Below, piece by piece: positions 50,490 to 59,920 of a DNA stretch of 64,000 nt (its first letter is position 1; every line of letters starts with the position of its first letter). The DNA is taken from assembly GCA_016765495.1 (NCBI GenBank), contig JAESPV010000027.1, forward strand, positions 310,001-374,000, given 5' to 3'. This DNA is from Desulfocapsa sp. (GTDB taxonomy: Bacteria; Desulfobacterota; Desulfobulbia; Desulfobulbales; Desulfocapsaceae). A program made the translations under genes and the position numbers. Below the pieces are notes generated by a model. That model saw nothing but the letters and a program-made list of their open reading frames with translations, was not told where the DNA came from and ran no database searches.

Positions 50490-51632
50490 ATGTGTCGTAT
50501 AGCCCTGAAAACCGCCAGTGAGGCTTTCTCTCCTTATGAAGTACTACAGGGGATGGAGGCCATGCAGGAAGGTTACGATGGCTCCGGTCTCGGACTTCTT
50601 CTGCGCGGTCTTGAATTCGAGGATTTCAAGTATAACTCGAAGTTCCCCATCCTTTCAGGTATTGCCCATACCGAGGAAGCTTGGCATCGCCTGAACCTTT
50701 TCATGGAAAACCGAGGTTTTGAACTCAGATATGACCATGAGTTTGAGACCAGACCCGAGATGATTGAAGCCAAGGATCGGTATCGTTATTTCCTTCGTGC
50801 ATATAAGATTCCTGTCTCTTTATCAAAAAAAACAAAGGACGAAATCGAAACCGAACTGATGCTTACCCGCCTTGCACTTCGCAAAGATGGTGAAGATCAT
50901 GGCAATGACCTGACCGCCTTTTCCTTCTGGCCCGATGTTGCAACCATTAAAGAAGTTGGTTGGCCACTTGAGATCGGTGATGCCCTCAATCTATCCGACA
51001 ACCGGATTAAATCCAGGGTATGTATGGCGCAAGGTCGACAGAACACCAATTACGGAATTAATCTTTATGCATGCCATCCCTTCTTTATTCAGGGTATTGC
51101 CACCATGACCAACGGTGAGAACACTGCTTTTGTTCCCATCCGCGACTGGCTGCTCGGCAAGCATTTCCCTGGTTACACAGGGTATCAGAGTGACTCGGAG
51201 ACATTTACCCATATCCTCCATTACACCCTGAAACAGCTCAAACTTCCACTTCAGGCCTATAAGCATATCATCACTCCCCTTCGAGGTGAAGAACTAGCCA
51301 ATCATCCGCAGGGAAAATTCCTTACGGGTCTTCGTGATTCCTGCCGCCGTCTCATCATTGATGGTCCCAACGCAGTAATCGGGACCTTACCTGATGAAAC
51401 CTGCTTGCTGGTCATGGATCAGAAAAAATTACGGCCTGCTACTGTGGGCGGAAGACCAGGTTCCTGGGCATTCGCATCTGAAATGTGCGGAGTTGATGCC
51501 ATGGTTCCTGACCGTGATCCGAAACTTGATTTCCAACCCATGCGTGAACACACAATTATTGTACCACCAGAACGAAAGGAACTGACAATATGGTCTCAAC
51601 ACGATCCGTACCCGTTGGGCCAAGCAGCTTAA
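50490..51632 (+). CDS. Glutamate synthase, glutamine amidotransferase subunit
   Basis: 380 residues, class II (Ntn) amidotransferase. The nucleophile is Cys2 of MCRIALKTASEAFSPYEVLQGM, freed on removal of Met1. It supplies ammonia from glutamine to the FMN subunit encoded next. Detached amidotransferase subunits are usual for the archaeal-type split glutamate synthase found in many anaerobes. AGGAG precedes the ATG. Its 3' end overlaps the next gene by 43 bases. Confidence 0.9.
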   Translation: MCRIALKTASEAFSPYEVLQGMEAMQEGYDGSGLGLLLRGLEFEDFKYNSKFPILSGIAHTEEAWHRLNLFMENRGFELRYDHEFETRPEMIEAKDRYRYFLRAYKIPVSLSKKTKDEIETELMLTRLALRKDGEDHGNDLTAFSFWPDVATIKEVGWPLEIGDALNLSDNRIKSRVCMAQGRQNTNYGINLYACHPFFIQGIATMTNGENTAFVPIRDWLLGKHFPGYTGYQSDSETFTHILHYTLKQLKLPLQAYKHIITPLRGEELANHPQGKFLTGLRDSCRRLIIDGPNAVIGTLPDETCLLVMDQKKLRPATVGGRPGSWAFASEMCGVDAMVPDRDPKLDFQPMREHTIIVPPERKELTIWSQHDPYPLGQAA

Positions 51633-53230
51633 GTTACACTGACCTGCCTTGGATAATCCAGCACCGCGAAGACAGATGTACCCTCTGCGGCCATTGCACC
51701 GCAGTTTGCCCAAAAGAGGCCATCTACCTCGCCTATAGACGACAGAGGATGCCAAAACTTGATGTCCTCAAGAAGAAACGCGGCAACGAATACCGAACAT
51801 TTGTCGGTATCCGCCAGAGAAAAAACATGGCTAACGCCTGTATCGGCTGTTCCATGTGTTCAGTTGTTTGTCCAAACGAGGCCATCCAGCCCGTTCCGAA
51901 CACCAACGAGCATCGGACACTCTTCTTTAACAACCAGAAAGGTGAACCTGCGAAACGTGGAGGACGACGCAATAGTATCGGGCCCACACTCCTTGACCGG
52001 ATCATGTTTAACCGCATTTCCATGCTCACCGATCCGGCACTAGATGCTGGCCGCCATGAGTTCAATATTACAACCACCCTTGGTCGTACTCTTGATCCGG
52101 TAGAGTTTTTGAAACGTACCCGGGAAGGCGGCTGGATTCCTCCAACAAGAGAAATCTTTCCCTTTGTGATTGGTTCCATGTCTTTTGGTGCACTGTCTCC
52201 AAATATGTGGCTGGGTCTGTTACAAGGTGTTGCCTACTGTAATGAAGTGCTTGGTATTCCGGTTGTGATGTGTACTGGTGAAGGTGGTTGCCCACCATGG
52301 GTTTTGAAAAGCCCATACCTGAAGTACATTGTGCTCCAGATTGCGTCCGGTTATTTTGGATGGGATGAGATTATCCGAGCCATTCCTGATATGCAGTGTG
52401 ATCCTGCTGCCATTGAAATCAAATACGGTCAGGGGGCAAAACCTGGCGACGGCGGACTGCTTATGTGGTTCAAGGTTTCCAAATTGATTGCTCGTTTACG
52501 TGGTGTGCCAGAAGGCGTTGACCTTCCATCACCACCTGTTCATCAGACTCTGTATTCCATCGAGGAGTCGGTGATGAAAATGATTCAGACCCTGTCAACT
52601 GCATTTGGCCACAAGGTTCCGATCTATCCGAAAATCTCTGCCTCAACCAGTGCAAAATCCGTATTAAACAATCTGGTTCGTAATCCATATGCTGGCGGTT
52701 TATTAATCGATGGTATTGATGGTGGGACAGGAGCAGCGTACAATGTTTCCATGGACGCAACAGGACACCCTATTGCTTCCAATGTTCGTGAGTGTTACCT
52801 GGACTTGGTTAAACAGGGTAAGCAAAACGAAATCCCAATTTTTGCGGCAGGCGGAATTGGTAAAAACGGAAACGTAACCCAAAACGGGCTTGCACTTATC
52901 ATGCTTGGCGCATCCGGTGTTCATATCGGGAAATACATCATGCAGGCTGCGGCAGGTTGTCTTGGTAACGAAAAGAACCGCTGTAATGTCTGTAACGTTG
53001 GTATCTGTCCGAAGGGTATCACCAGCCAAAATCCAAAACTGTACCGCCGACTCGATCCAGATCTGGTCGCCGAGCGTGTGGGTCATGTATTCATGTCCAT
53101 ACGTACCGAGATGAAGAAAATCATGGCACCGCTGGGACGCTCGCAGTCCCTTCCGGTTGGCATGTCTGATGCGCTTGGTATAGCCGATAAGGATGCGGCC
53201 GATAGATTGAATATTAAATATGTATGTTAG
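51590..53230 (+). CDS. gltB: Glutamate synthase, FMN-binding synthase subunit with ferredoxin domain
   Basis: 546 residues. An N-terminal 2[4Fe-4S] ferredoxin domain carries CTLCGHCTAVCPKEA (from about residue 27) and CIGCSMCSVVCPNEA. The central barrel has GSMSFGALSPNM, KYGQGAKPGDGG and LIDGIDGGTGAA, the GltB FMN/2-oxoglutarate site; CNVCNVGICPKGI near 465 binds the 3Fe-4S cluster. It makes two glutamates from 2-oxoglutarate and amidotransferase-derived ammonia. The stop codon lies within a TTAG tandem repeat. Confidence 0.93.
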   Translation: MVSTRSVPVGPSSLSYTDLPWIIQHREDRCTLCGHCTAVCPKEAIYLAYRRQRMPKLDVLKKKRGNEYRTFVGIRQRKNMANACIGCSMCSVVCPNEAIQPVPNTNEHRTLFFNNQKGEPAKRGGRRNSIGPTLLDRIMFNRISMLTDPALDAGRHEFNITTTLGRTLDPVEFLKRTREGGWIPPTREIFPFVIGSMSFGALSPNMWLGLLQGVAYCNEVLGIPVVMCTGEGGCPPWVLKSPYLKYIVLQIASGYFGWDEIIRAIPDMQCDPAAIEIKYGQGAKPGDGGLLMWFKVSKLIARLRGVPEGVDLPSPPVHQTLYSIEESVMKMIQTLSTAFGHKVPIYPKISASTSAKSVLNNLVRNPYAGGLLIDGIDGGTGAAYNVSMDATGHPIASNVRECYLDLVKQGKQNEIPIFAAGGIGKNGNVTQNGLALIMLGASGVHIGKYIMQAAAGCLGNEKNRCNVCNVGICPKGITSQNPKLYRRLDPDLVAERVGHVFMSIRTEMKKIMAPLGRSQSLPVGMSDALGIADKDAADRLNIKYVC

Positions 53231-53250
53231 TTAGTTAGTTAGTTAGTTAA
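53227..53250 (+). repeat. TTAG tetranucleotide repeat at the gltB stop codon
   Basis: Five TTAG units and one TTAA in a row; the first TAG is the stop codon of the FMN subunit. A change in unit number would not alter the protein, but would add stop codons and change the spacing to the next gene. Confidence 0.95.
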
Positions 53251-53306
53251 TAGTTTTCATCTTTTCTGCGATCAATTTTCAACATATCGACGTTTCATGT
53301 CTTTTC

Positions 53307-53334
53307 TGAAAACTGAAAACTGAAAACTGAAAAC
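53307..53334 (+). repeat. TGAAAAC heptanucleotide repeat, four units
   Basis: Four exact tandem TGAAAAC units just before the ribosome site (AAGGAG 53343-53348) of the third glutamate synthase gene. Slippage here would change the leader length by 7 bases per unit. Confidence 0.95.
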
Positions 53335-53354
53335 TTTCTTATAAGGAGTTTTCT

Positions 53355-55718
53355 GTGAGTGCTACTGTTGTAAAAGGCCTGGATAAGAATGGCCGTAGAA
53401 TCAGTTCCATGGACTTTGAGGCCATGGTTCGGGCAGCTGCTGAAACAAACAATACTATCCAAGTTGAATCCATGGGGCAACATAACCTTGGTATTCGATT
53501 GCAGCATGCTGATGGCCTATCCATTTCAGTCTCAGGCCCTACGGGGCAGAGACTTGGCTGTATGGGGCTTCCTGGAACCACTATCACCTGCAATGGTGCA
53601 GCTTCTGATGATGTCGGATATCTAAACATCGGAGCAGAAATCACTGTACTCGGTGATGCCACCAATGGTGTCTGTAATGCCATGGCCAATGGTAAGGTCT
53701 ATATCGCAGGTTCCATTGGTGCCCGTGGACTGACCATGACTAAATGGAATCCCGATTACGAGAAACCCGAGCTCTGGGTTTTAGGATCCACCGGCGATTC
53801 CTTTGCTGAGTTTAACTGTGGCGGTATAGGTGTTGTTTGTGGAGTTGAGGCCAAGAACCCTCAAAATGTAACCGGCTATCGTCCCTGCGTAGGTATGGTT
53901 GGGGGAACCATCTTCTTCCGAGGCGAAACCGACGACTCCTATTCCAGAAACAATGCCAGACTTGCAGCACCAACAGATGAGCAGTGGCAATGGCTTGAAG
54001 AAAACATGCCAGTGTATCTTGCCAAAATATCACGTGAAGACCTGAAAAGCTCACTTCTTATTCGTGATGAATGGCAGGTGCTTAATACTGTATCCCCTCA
54101 GGAACGGGCTTTAATCTTCTCAGGCCCCATGCCCATGGCTGAATTCCGCAACAAACACTGGAATCACGCATTTGGAGGTGGTGATCCTCTTCGTGATCTT
54201 GCACCAGGTCTTGATCGCAGTCCAATTGGAACCATTCCAACGGGTAGCATGCGGCGCAAGAAACCCTTCTGGGCCAACCGGGAATCAGCAGCACCCTGTA
54301 CCTATTACTGCCCAGTACATATACCCACAGTTGATCGTTTGCGTTTAATCCGCGAAGGTCAGGTTGACGAAGCTTATGAAATGCTGCTTCACTATACACC
54401 ACTCCCCGCTTCTATTTGTGGATCTGTATGCCCTAATCTTTGTATGGAGAACTGTTCCCGTCAAGAGGTGGATGATTCCATTGAAGTTCAGGTTCTTGGC
54501 CGTTCCGTAGGCAGTGCGAAATCTCCTGAAGTTGCAGCATCTCTAGGAAAAAAAGTAGCCATCGTTGGTGGTGGTCCTGCTGGGATGAATGCTGCATGGC
54601 AGCTGGCACTTGCAGGTATTGATGCACATATTTTTGAGAAAGATGAATTTATCGGCGGAAAGCTTGCTCAGGTTATTCCATGGGAACGCCTTTCTCAAGC
54701 CATCTGGGATCAGGAGATAAAACGCTTTCTGGAAACTCCAAATATTCATACCAACCTTGGTGTGGATATGAACAAAGAAACTTTTGCCAAACTCAAAGAA
54801 GATTTTGACTATGTGATCGTGGCAGTCGGAACTCATGAACCTCGGAAAATACCCTTCCCGGGACATGAAACTGTAATACCAGCACTTGACTTTCTTAAGA
54901 GAGCAAAGAGTTCCAGTCCTGATAAGGTTGGAAAAGAAGTTGTAATTATCGGTGCCGGTAATGTTGGTTGTGATGTTGCCTGTGAAGCCTATCGTCTTGG
55001 TGCTGAAAAAGTCACCCTGGTTGATATCCAGAAACCTCTTGCATTTGGTAAAGAAAAGGACGCAGCGGAGGCTCTTGGCGCTGAATTTCGCTGGCCGGTG
55101 ATGACCAAGGAGGTCACTTCTGATGGTCTTGTTATGGATACCGGCGAGGTAATCCCAGCACAAACGGTTATTATCTCCATTGGTGATGTACCCGAACTGA
55201 AGTTTCTTCCTGACTCAATTGAAACACTCACAGTTGGCGGCGCTGCATGGATGAAAACAAATAAGGCACACCTCACCACTGATTCCAAAGTTCTTGCCAT
55301 CGGCGATGTTGAACGACCGGGCCTTGCCACCAACGCACTTGGTGCCGGTAAAACTGCTGCAGAATACATTATTGCTCAGTTTAAAGGTGAGGAGTGGAAG
55401 CCCTTCACCAAAGAGGTTATCACCCAGAAGGCACTTACTATTACTCATTATACACCGGATGTTAATCATGAGCACTCTCAGGGAGACTCGGCAGATCGCT
55501 GTCTTTCCTGTGCATCATGTCGTGATTGTCACCTCTGTGAGACAATCTGTCCTGAAGGTGCAATTAGCCGTCGTGAACTTAAATTCCCTCATAGCAAAGG
55601 GTATGAATCCGGACTTGCTGCAACATACGAGTATGTCTCCGATGATAACAAATGTATTGCATGTGGTTTTTGTGCGGACACCTGTCCTTGCGGTATATGG
55701 GTGATGCAACCTTTCTAA
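53355..55718 (+). CDS. Glutamate synthase GXGXG domain fused to a GltD-like oxidoreductase and ferredoxin
   Basis: 787 residues from GTG 53355. Residues about 1-240 are the GXGXG beta-helix of GltB (NIGAEITVLGDATNGVCNAMANG...GSIGARGLT). Residues about 310-690 are a GltD/NfnB-like flavoprotein: Cys clusters CTYYCPVHIPTVDRL and CPNLCMENCSR, FAD motif VAIVGGGPAGMNAAWQLA, NAD(P) motif VVIIGAGNVGCDVACEA. The C-terminus has two [4Fe-4S] motifs (CLSCASCRDCHLCETICP and CIACGFCADTCPCG). It should pass electrons from NAD(P)H or ferredoxin to the synthase. The fusion replaces two genes of the archaeal set. Confidence 0.92.
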   Translation: MSATVVKGLDKNGRRISSMDFEAMVRAAAETNNTIQVESMGQHNLGIRLQHADGLSISVSGPTGQRLGCMGLPGTTITCNGAASDDVGYLNIGAEITVLGDATNGVCNAMANGKVYIAGSIGARGLTMTKWNPDYEKPELWVLGSTGDSFAEFNCGGIGVVCGVEAKNPQNVTGYRPCVGMVGGTIFFRGETDDSYSRNNARLAAPTDEQWQWLEENMPVYLAKISREDLKSSLLIRDEWQVLNTVSPQERALIFSGPMPMAEFRNKHWNHAFGGGDPLRDLAPGLDRSPIGTIPTGSMRRKKPFWANRESAAPCTYYCPVHIPTVDRLRLIREGQVDEAYEMLLHYTPLPASICGSVCPNLCMENCSRQEVDDSIEVQVLGRSVGSAKSPEVAASLGKKVAIVGGGPAGMNAAWQLALAGIDAHIFEKDEFIGGKLAQVIPWERLSQAIWDQEIKRFLETPNIHTNLGVDMNKETFAKLKEDFDYVIVAVGTHEPRKIPFPGHETVIPALDFLKRAKSSSPDKVGKEVVIIGAGNVGCDVACEAYRLGAEKVTLVDIQKPLAFGKEKDAAEALGAEFRWPVMTKEVTSDGLVMDTGEVIPAQTVIISIGDVPELKFLPDSIETLTVGGAAWMKTNKAHLTTDSKVLAIGDVERPGLATNALGAGKTAAEYIIAQFKGEEWKPFTKEVITQKALTITHYTPDVNHEHSQGDSADRCLSCASCRDCHLCETICPEGAISRRELKFPHSKGYESGLAATYEYVSDDNKCIACGFCADTCPCGIWVMQPF

Positions 55719-55748
55719 ACAGTTCACGTGGGAACGGGAACTGTTTAG
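55715..55748 (+). terminator. Stem-loop overlapping the stop codon of the last glt gene
   Basis: CTAAACAGTTC (including the TAA stop) pairs perfectly with GAACTGTTTAG over a 12-base loop. The T tract is weak, so it may be a 3'-end stabiliser rather than a full terminator. Confidence 0.5.
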
Positions 55749-55778
55749 CTTGAACAGAGTATGCCGCAATTTTCTCGT

Positions 55779-55841
55779 CACCTGTACTTGAAAAAATGTT
55801 ACATCATACCAGCATGTAACGATTTTTTTCAGGTACAGGTG
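55779..55841. repeat. Long hairpin of about 27 bp between converging genes, part of a dispersed repeat
   Basis: CACCTGTACTTGAAAAAA-TGTTACAT pairs with ATGTAACGATTTTTTTCAGG and TACAGGTG, one mismatch and one bulge. It stands between the converging glt operon and the Cys-rich gene and may end transcription from both sides. Positions 55823-55859 match the reverse complement of 59832-59867 at 30 of 36 bases. Confidence 0.75.
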
Positions 55842-55875
55842 GCAGAACAAAGGGCAGGATTTCTGCTGTACCCAT

Positions 55876-56409
55876 CTATCTGTTCTGTGACTGTAAAAAC
55901 CCTATGATTAACAGTTCAAGCTGGCCCTGAGCTGTCAGAACTGTACCGGTTTCCTGTTCCAGTAATCGTAATTGCTTTTCACTGGATCCTTTCTGAATAC
56001 GGCTGCAAAGATAATTGAGACAGAAAATTGGTTTGAAAAGCAAAATACATCCGGTTTCAGCAAGAAAACAGCATTCTATCTCGTCATCGCGAACCAATCT
56101 CACATCCACGCCAGCAAGGATATTCATCATAAGCAGCAAAGCATCATTATTTTCATGTCCCATATAGGCACTGCAACATCCTCCTCCAGGCGCCGCAGCA
56201 CATGCAATACATGTCTTTCCCAACTCCATTGCTATCATCTGTGTATCGAGCGCTAACACAGCACCTTTTACTATGGACAACTGCTTTTGAATGGTTTCTT
56301 CCTTTGTTAAAAGGTCTGTACCATAGGACGAAATAAGAGCCTCAGCCTTTTTTAACTTTTCTCCTCCGTCGCCACAATAGCAACTGCTGATAATCTCTTT
56401 ATAATCCAT
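55876..56409 (-). CDS. Cys-rich hypothetical protein
   Basis: 177 residues with about 12 Cys, including CIACAAAPGGGCC (near 67-79), ECCFLAETGCILLF and FCLNYLC. The grouping suggests metal or Fe-S binding in the cytoplasm, as no signal peptide is seen. N- and C-terminal parts are helical. No family recognised with certainty. It starts 9 bases after the PBP gene and is probably co-transcribed. Confidence 0.65.
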   Translation of the reverse strand: MDYKEIISSCYCGDGGEKLKKAEALISSYGTDLLTKEETIQKQLSIVKGAVLALDTQMIAMELGKTCIACAAAPGGGCCSAYMGHENNDALLLMMNILAGVDVRLVRDDEIECCFLAETGCILLFKPIFCLNYLCSRIQKGSSEKQLRLLEQETGTVLTAQGQLELLIIGFLQSQNR

Positions 56410-56418
56410 AATATCCTT

Positions 56419-58275
56419 TCAGGGTTTTGCTGCCCTGCTCATAAAATTATGCCAGATAGGTGCCGCTACAACTCCTCCACTCTTTCCTCTTCCCATACTC
56501 TTGTTATCATCATAGCCCAACCATACCCCACTGACGCGCTGTCCTGAAAACCCGACAAACCAGGCATCTCTGTTTTTATTGGTGGTGCCTGTTTTCCCCC
56601 CAGTTAAACCTGTAATCCCTGCAGCACGTTTCCCGGTTCCCCTCTGAATAACCTCACTAAGAAGATTTTTCATTGTATTTGCAACATGTTTCTGCACAAC
56701 CTGTCTCGCAATGGGTTTTGCCCGAAAAATCTTTTTGCCATCATTGGAATCTATACTGCTGATCAGGGTTGGAGAATAATAATTCCCTTCACATACAAAG
56801 GGAGAATACGCAGCTGTAATCTCAAGAAGTGACACACCCGTGGCACCAAGCGCTAAAGAAAGATCTGCAGTTATCGGCGGCCTGATCCCAAACCTTTCCG
56901 CAATTGCCTGAACTCTTTTCACACCAATTTTTCGCAGCAATTTAATCGCTATGATGTTTCGTGAGAATACAAGTGCTTCACGTAGTGAGGTTTCCCCATA
57001 GTGTTTTCCGGTAAAATTCTTTGGTTTCCATGTTTTTCCATTATGACCAGCGATGGAGAGTGGTGAATCGAACATTGTTGAATCCGGCGTGTAGCCATTT
57101 TCAAAAGCAGCAGCATACAATAAAGGTTTAAAGAGAGATCCGGCAGATCGTCTGGCCTGTGTGCTACGATCAAAAGCGCTTATGTTAAAATCCCGCCCTC
57201 CGACCAAGGCTCTGACTCGACCATTACAAGCATCAAGTGACACAAAAGCACCCTGTATTTTTTTATCCCCTGGAAAAGACGCCTTGAGACCATCCATAAG
57301 AGCATCGGCAGCCTGTTTTTGTTGTGCAGAATCCATGGTGGTTCTAATCCGAACACCTGCCCTGTTCAATGAGCTGCCCAGAATTTTTTCTGCCTGTTTT
57401 TTCACCAGTTGTACAAAATAGCCATTTACCGCTCTCTTGTTAATATTGTTTTCAGCAATTCTTACAGGGCTGTTATAGGCGGATCTGGCTGCCTCCTCGT
57501 TCACATATTCATTGGCCACCATACGATTCAAAACATACCGCTGTCTGGCTCGTGCCGCACTCAAATGACGATCTGGAGAATAGCGGCTCGGAGCCTGAGG
57601 AAGCCCGGCAAGAATGGCAGCCTCTCCAAGACTCAGGTTCCTGGCATTCTTGCCAAAATAGACCTGTGCAGCAGCCTCCACACCATAGGCACCGTTACCA
57701 AGATAAATCTGATTGAGATAAATATGGAGAATATCATCTTTGCTGAGAAGCGTATCAATTCGCCAGGCAAGAATGGCCTCCTTAAATTTACGCAGATAGG
57801 TTTTCTCTGGAGTAAGAAGCAGAGAACGCGCCACCTGCTGGGTGATTGTTGACCCCCCCTGCCCTCGTCGTCCACTACGCATATTATTAATGGCTGCACG
57901 AAAAACCGACCATAAATCAAGACCTGGATGAGTATAAAAGCGACTATCTTCTGCAGCAACAAAAGCCTGTGGGAGATACACAGGCATTGCTGACAGAGGA
58001 ACGACCGTACGATTTTCAGTAAAAATTCGTTCTATAACAATCCCATTACGATCAAGGATTTCCGAGGCTTGGGCAGGTTGATACTCAGCAATACTCCTGA
58101 TGTCAGGGACTTTTAACAGAGAAAGAACAAGTAGAAGACTACCAAGAAAGAGGGTTAAGCAGAAACTTATGGAAAACAAAAAACCAATGATATGCTTTTC
58201 GTTATACGGTTTTTTATAAACCCGTTTGGGTTTATTTACAGGACGAACTGAGATTTTCTTTTTAGCTGGGGACAC
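56419..58275 (-). CDS. Class A penicillin-binding protein (PBP1A-like)
   Basis: 618 residues. Cytoplasmic basic N-terminus and one membrane anchor (residues about 28-52). Transglycosylase GT51 with AAEDSRFYTHPGLDL, GGSTITQQVARSLLL and LNQIYLGNGAYGVEAAA. Transpeptidase with Ser-x-x-Lys in AGSLFKPLLYAAAF, SRN (FSRNIIAIKLL) and KTGTTNKNRDAWFVGFS. It polymerises and cross-links peptidoglycan. Shorter than E. coli PBP1a, without its OB insertion. Confidence 0.93.
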   Translation of the reverse strand: MSPAKKKISVRPVNKPKRVYKKPYNEKHIIGFLFSISFCLTLFLGSLLLVLSLLKVPDIRSIAEYQPAQASEILDRNGIVIERIFTENRTVVPLSAMPVYLPQAFVAAEDSRFYTHPGLDLWSVFRAAINNMRSGRRGQGGSTITQQVARSLLLTPEKTYLRKFKEAILAWRIDTLLSKDDILHIYLNQIYLGNGAYGVEAAAQVYFGKNARNLSLGEAAILAGLPQAPSRYSPDRHLSAARARQRYVLNRMVANEYVNEEAARSAYNSPVRIAENNINKRAVNGYFVQLVKKQAEKILGSSLNRAGVRIRTTMDSAQQKQAADALMDGLKASFPGDKKIQGAFVSLDACNGRVRALVGGRDFNISAFDRSTQARRSAGSLFKPLLYAAAFENGYTPDSTMFDSPLSIAGHNGKTWKPKNFTGKHYGETSLREALVFSRNIIAIKLLRKIGVKRVQAIAERFGIRPPITADLSLALGATGVSLLEITAAYSPFVCEGNYYSPTLISSIDSNDGKKIFRAKPIARQVVQKHVANTMKNLLSEVIQRGTGKRAAGITGLTGGKTGTTNKNRDAWFVGFSGQRVSGVWLGYDDNKSMGRGKSGGVVAAPIWHNFMSRAAKP

Positions 58276-58304
58276 GTTATTAGAAGCCAGAAGACAGAAG
58301 AACC

Positions 58305-58334
58305 GTCAAGTGTCTCAACAATGAGACACTTGAC
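58305..58334 (-). terminator. 13-bp perfect stem after the phosphate transporter gene
   Basis: GTCAAGTGTCTCA and TGAGACACTTGAC with a 4-base loop, 12 bases after the pit stop on the minus strand. It is followed there by GGTTCTTCTGTCTTC, a T-rich but imperfect tail, so termination is likely though not classical. Confidence 0.7.
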
Positions 58335-58345
58335 AGGTTTTCACC

Positions 58346-59611
58346 TTAACCGAAGATGCCTTTAAGGATGAAAAAGAACACCATGGCCATGACAGCACCG
58401 GCAGGCACGGTTACAATCCAGGAAATAACAATATTTAAAACCACTCGAAGGTCGAGTGCTCCTATACCACGTGCCAGCCCGACACCAAGTACTGCCCCCA
58501 CCAGAATATGGGTAGTAGAAACCGGAAGACCGGTTCTGGAAGCAAGCACAACGGTGCTTGCCGCAGCAAGTTCAGCACAAAAACCGCGGGACGGAGTAAG
58601 CTCTGTAATCTTAGTGCCAACTGTAAGCATAACCTTATAACCAAGGGTCACAAGACCAAGGACAATTCCGCCGCCACCAACAAACAAAATCCAGACAGGC
58701 ATGGCTGATTTCTGCATAACCTCACCACCGGATGTAACTATACTGATAACTGCAGCAAGTGGTCCAATTCCGTTGGCAACATCATTTGAACCGTGAGCAA
58801 AGGCCATGGCACATGCGGTAAAAAGCATCATGGGGGTAAATACCTTCTCCACACTTGCAAAATGAAAATCCCTGTCCGCTTCCGGATCTTCCTCGATTTT
58901 ACTTACAAAATAGTAGCCAATTCCACTGGCCAGCAAACCTAACAGAATAGCCAATCCAAAACTCTGTAGTCCGGTAAGGGCAATATTCAGATGTTTCAAT
59001 CCTTTAAACAACGTAATCAGGGAAATAATAAAACCTCCCAGAAAAATATAGAGAGGTGCATAACGTTTAGCCATTTTTAACGGGTTTTCTGTATTAAAAA
59101 TCAGCTTTCTTGTGGACATCACCAGAAGAAACGCAATGGTACCGCCAATGACAGGAGAAATAACCCAGCTGGCAACAATTTTTCCGACTTTTCCCCAGTT
59201 CACAGCATCAGGCCCAATTCCAACAACGGCAAAGCCTATTAAAGCACCAACAATGGCATGGGTGGTGGATACAGGCCAGCCCCTGGTTGATGCTACCATC
59301 AACCAGACAGCCGCAGCCAACAATGCAGCAAGCATTCCATAAACCAGGATCTCAGGAGTCGCCACAATGGTTGTTGGATCAATAATTCCCTTACGAATCG
59401 TGTTAGTAACATTACCACCGGCAATCACAGCACCGGCAAACTCGAAGACAATGGCAATACAAATAGCCTGTTTTACTGTAACAGCACCAGCTCCCACGGA
59501 TGTCCCCATGGCATTAGCCAGATCATTTGCTCCAATTCCCCAGGTCATATAGACACCAAAGATAACAGCAAGCGCAATCAGGATTGTTCCGTACGCAGCA
59601 ATAACTTCCAT
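58346..59611 (-). CDS. pit: Inorganic phosphate transporter, PiT family
   Basis: 421 residues with about ten membrane helices. The duplicated family signature is present: GANDLANAMGTSVGAGAVTVKQA near the N-terminus and HGSNDVANGIGPLAAV in the second half, each with the key Asp/Asn. PiT proteins import metal-phosphate with protons or Na+. The PhoU-like DUF47 partner often found beside pit in this group is absent here. Confidence 0.93.
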   Translation of the reverse strand: MEVIAAYGTILIALAVIFGVYMTWGIGANDLANAMGTSVGAGAVTVKQAICIAIVFEFAGAVIAGGNVTNTIRKGIIDPTTIVATPEILVYGMLAALLAAAVWLMVASTRGWPVSTTHAIVGALIGFAVVGIGPDAVNWGKVGKIVASWVISPVIGGTIAFLLVMSTRKLIFNTENPLKMAKRYAPLYIFLGGFIISLITLFKGLKHLNIALTGLQSFGLAILLGLLASGIGYYFVSKIEEDPEADRDFHFASVEKVFTPMMLFTACAMAFAHGSNDVANGIGPLAAVISIVTSGGEVMQKSAMPVWILFVGGGGIVLGLVTLGYKVMLTVGTKITELTPSRGFCAELAAASTVVLASRTGLPVSTTHILVGAVLGVGLARGIGALDLRVVLNIVISWIVTVPAGAVMAMVFFFILKGIFG

Positions 59612-59788
59612 ATTTTCTCTCTTTCCTAATTTTGATCAATAAAACCCATATGTCGTCAGGTATTTCCCCTCAAGACACGCTCTACGCAGATAAAAATAAC
59701 CAGAGGTGATCGGCCATATTTTCTGCATGACCAGAGGGCCCCCAAGTTATTCTATGATTCGACACCAGAACATAACTGATTGGGATAA

Positions 59789-59868
59789 GAAACGTACACT
59801 AAATACCTTGAACATCTCGGAATCTGCGCCTTCCTGCCCTTTGGCCCGCTGCCTGTACTGAAAAAAAG
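59789..59868 (+). repeat. Dispersed intergenic repeat, copy at 59.8 kb
   Basis: Positions 59789-59850 match the minus strand of 24340-24405, and 59832-59867 match the minus strand of 55823-55859. So this copy links both loci into one family. GCTGCC and GGCAGC at 59849 and following form a hairpin. The surrounding gap 59612-59920 (309 bases) holds the pit promoter side and no gene. Confidence 0.7.
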
Positions 59869-59920
59869 GCAGCACAATGTTTCTAAGTTGTTGAGTTTAC
59901 GACTCGAAGTAGTTTTTTTG

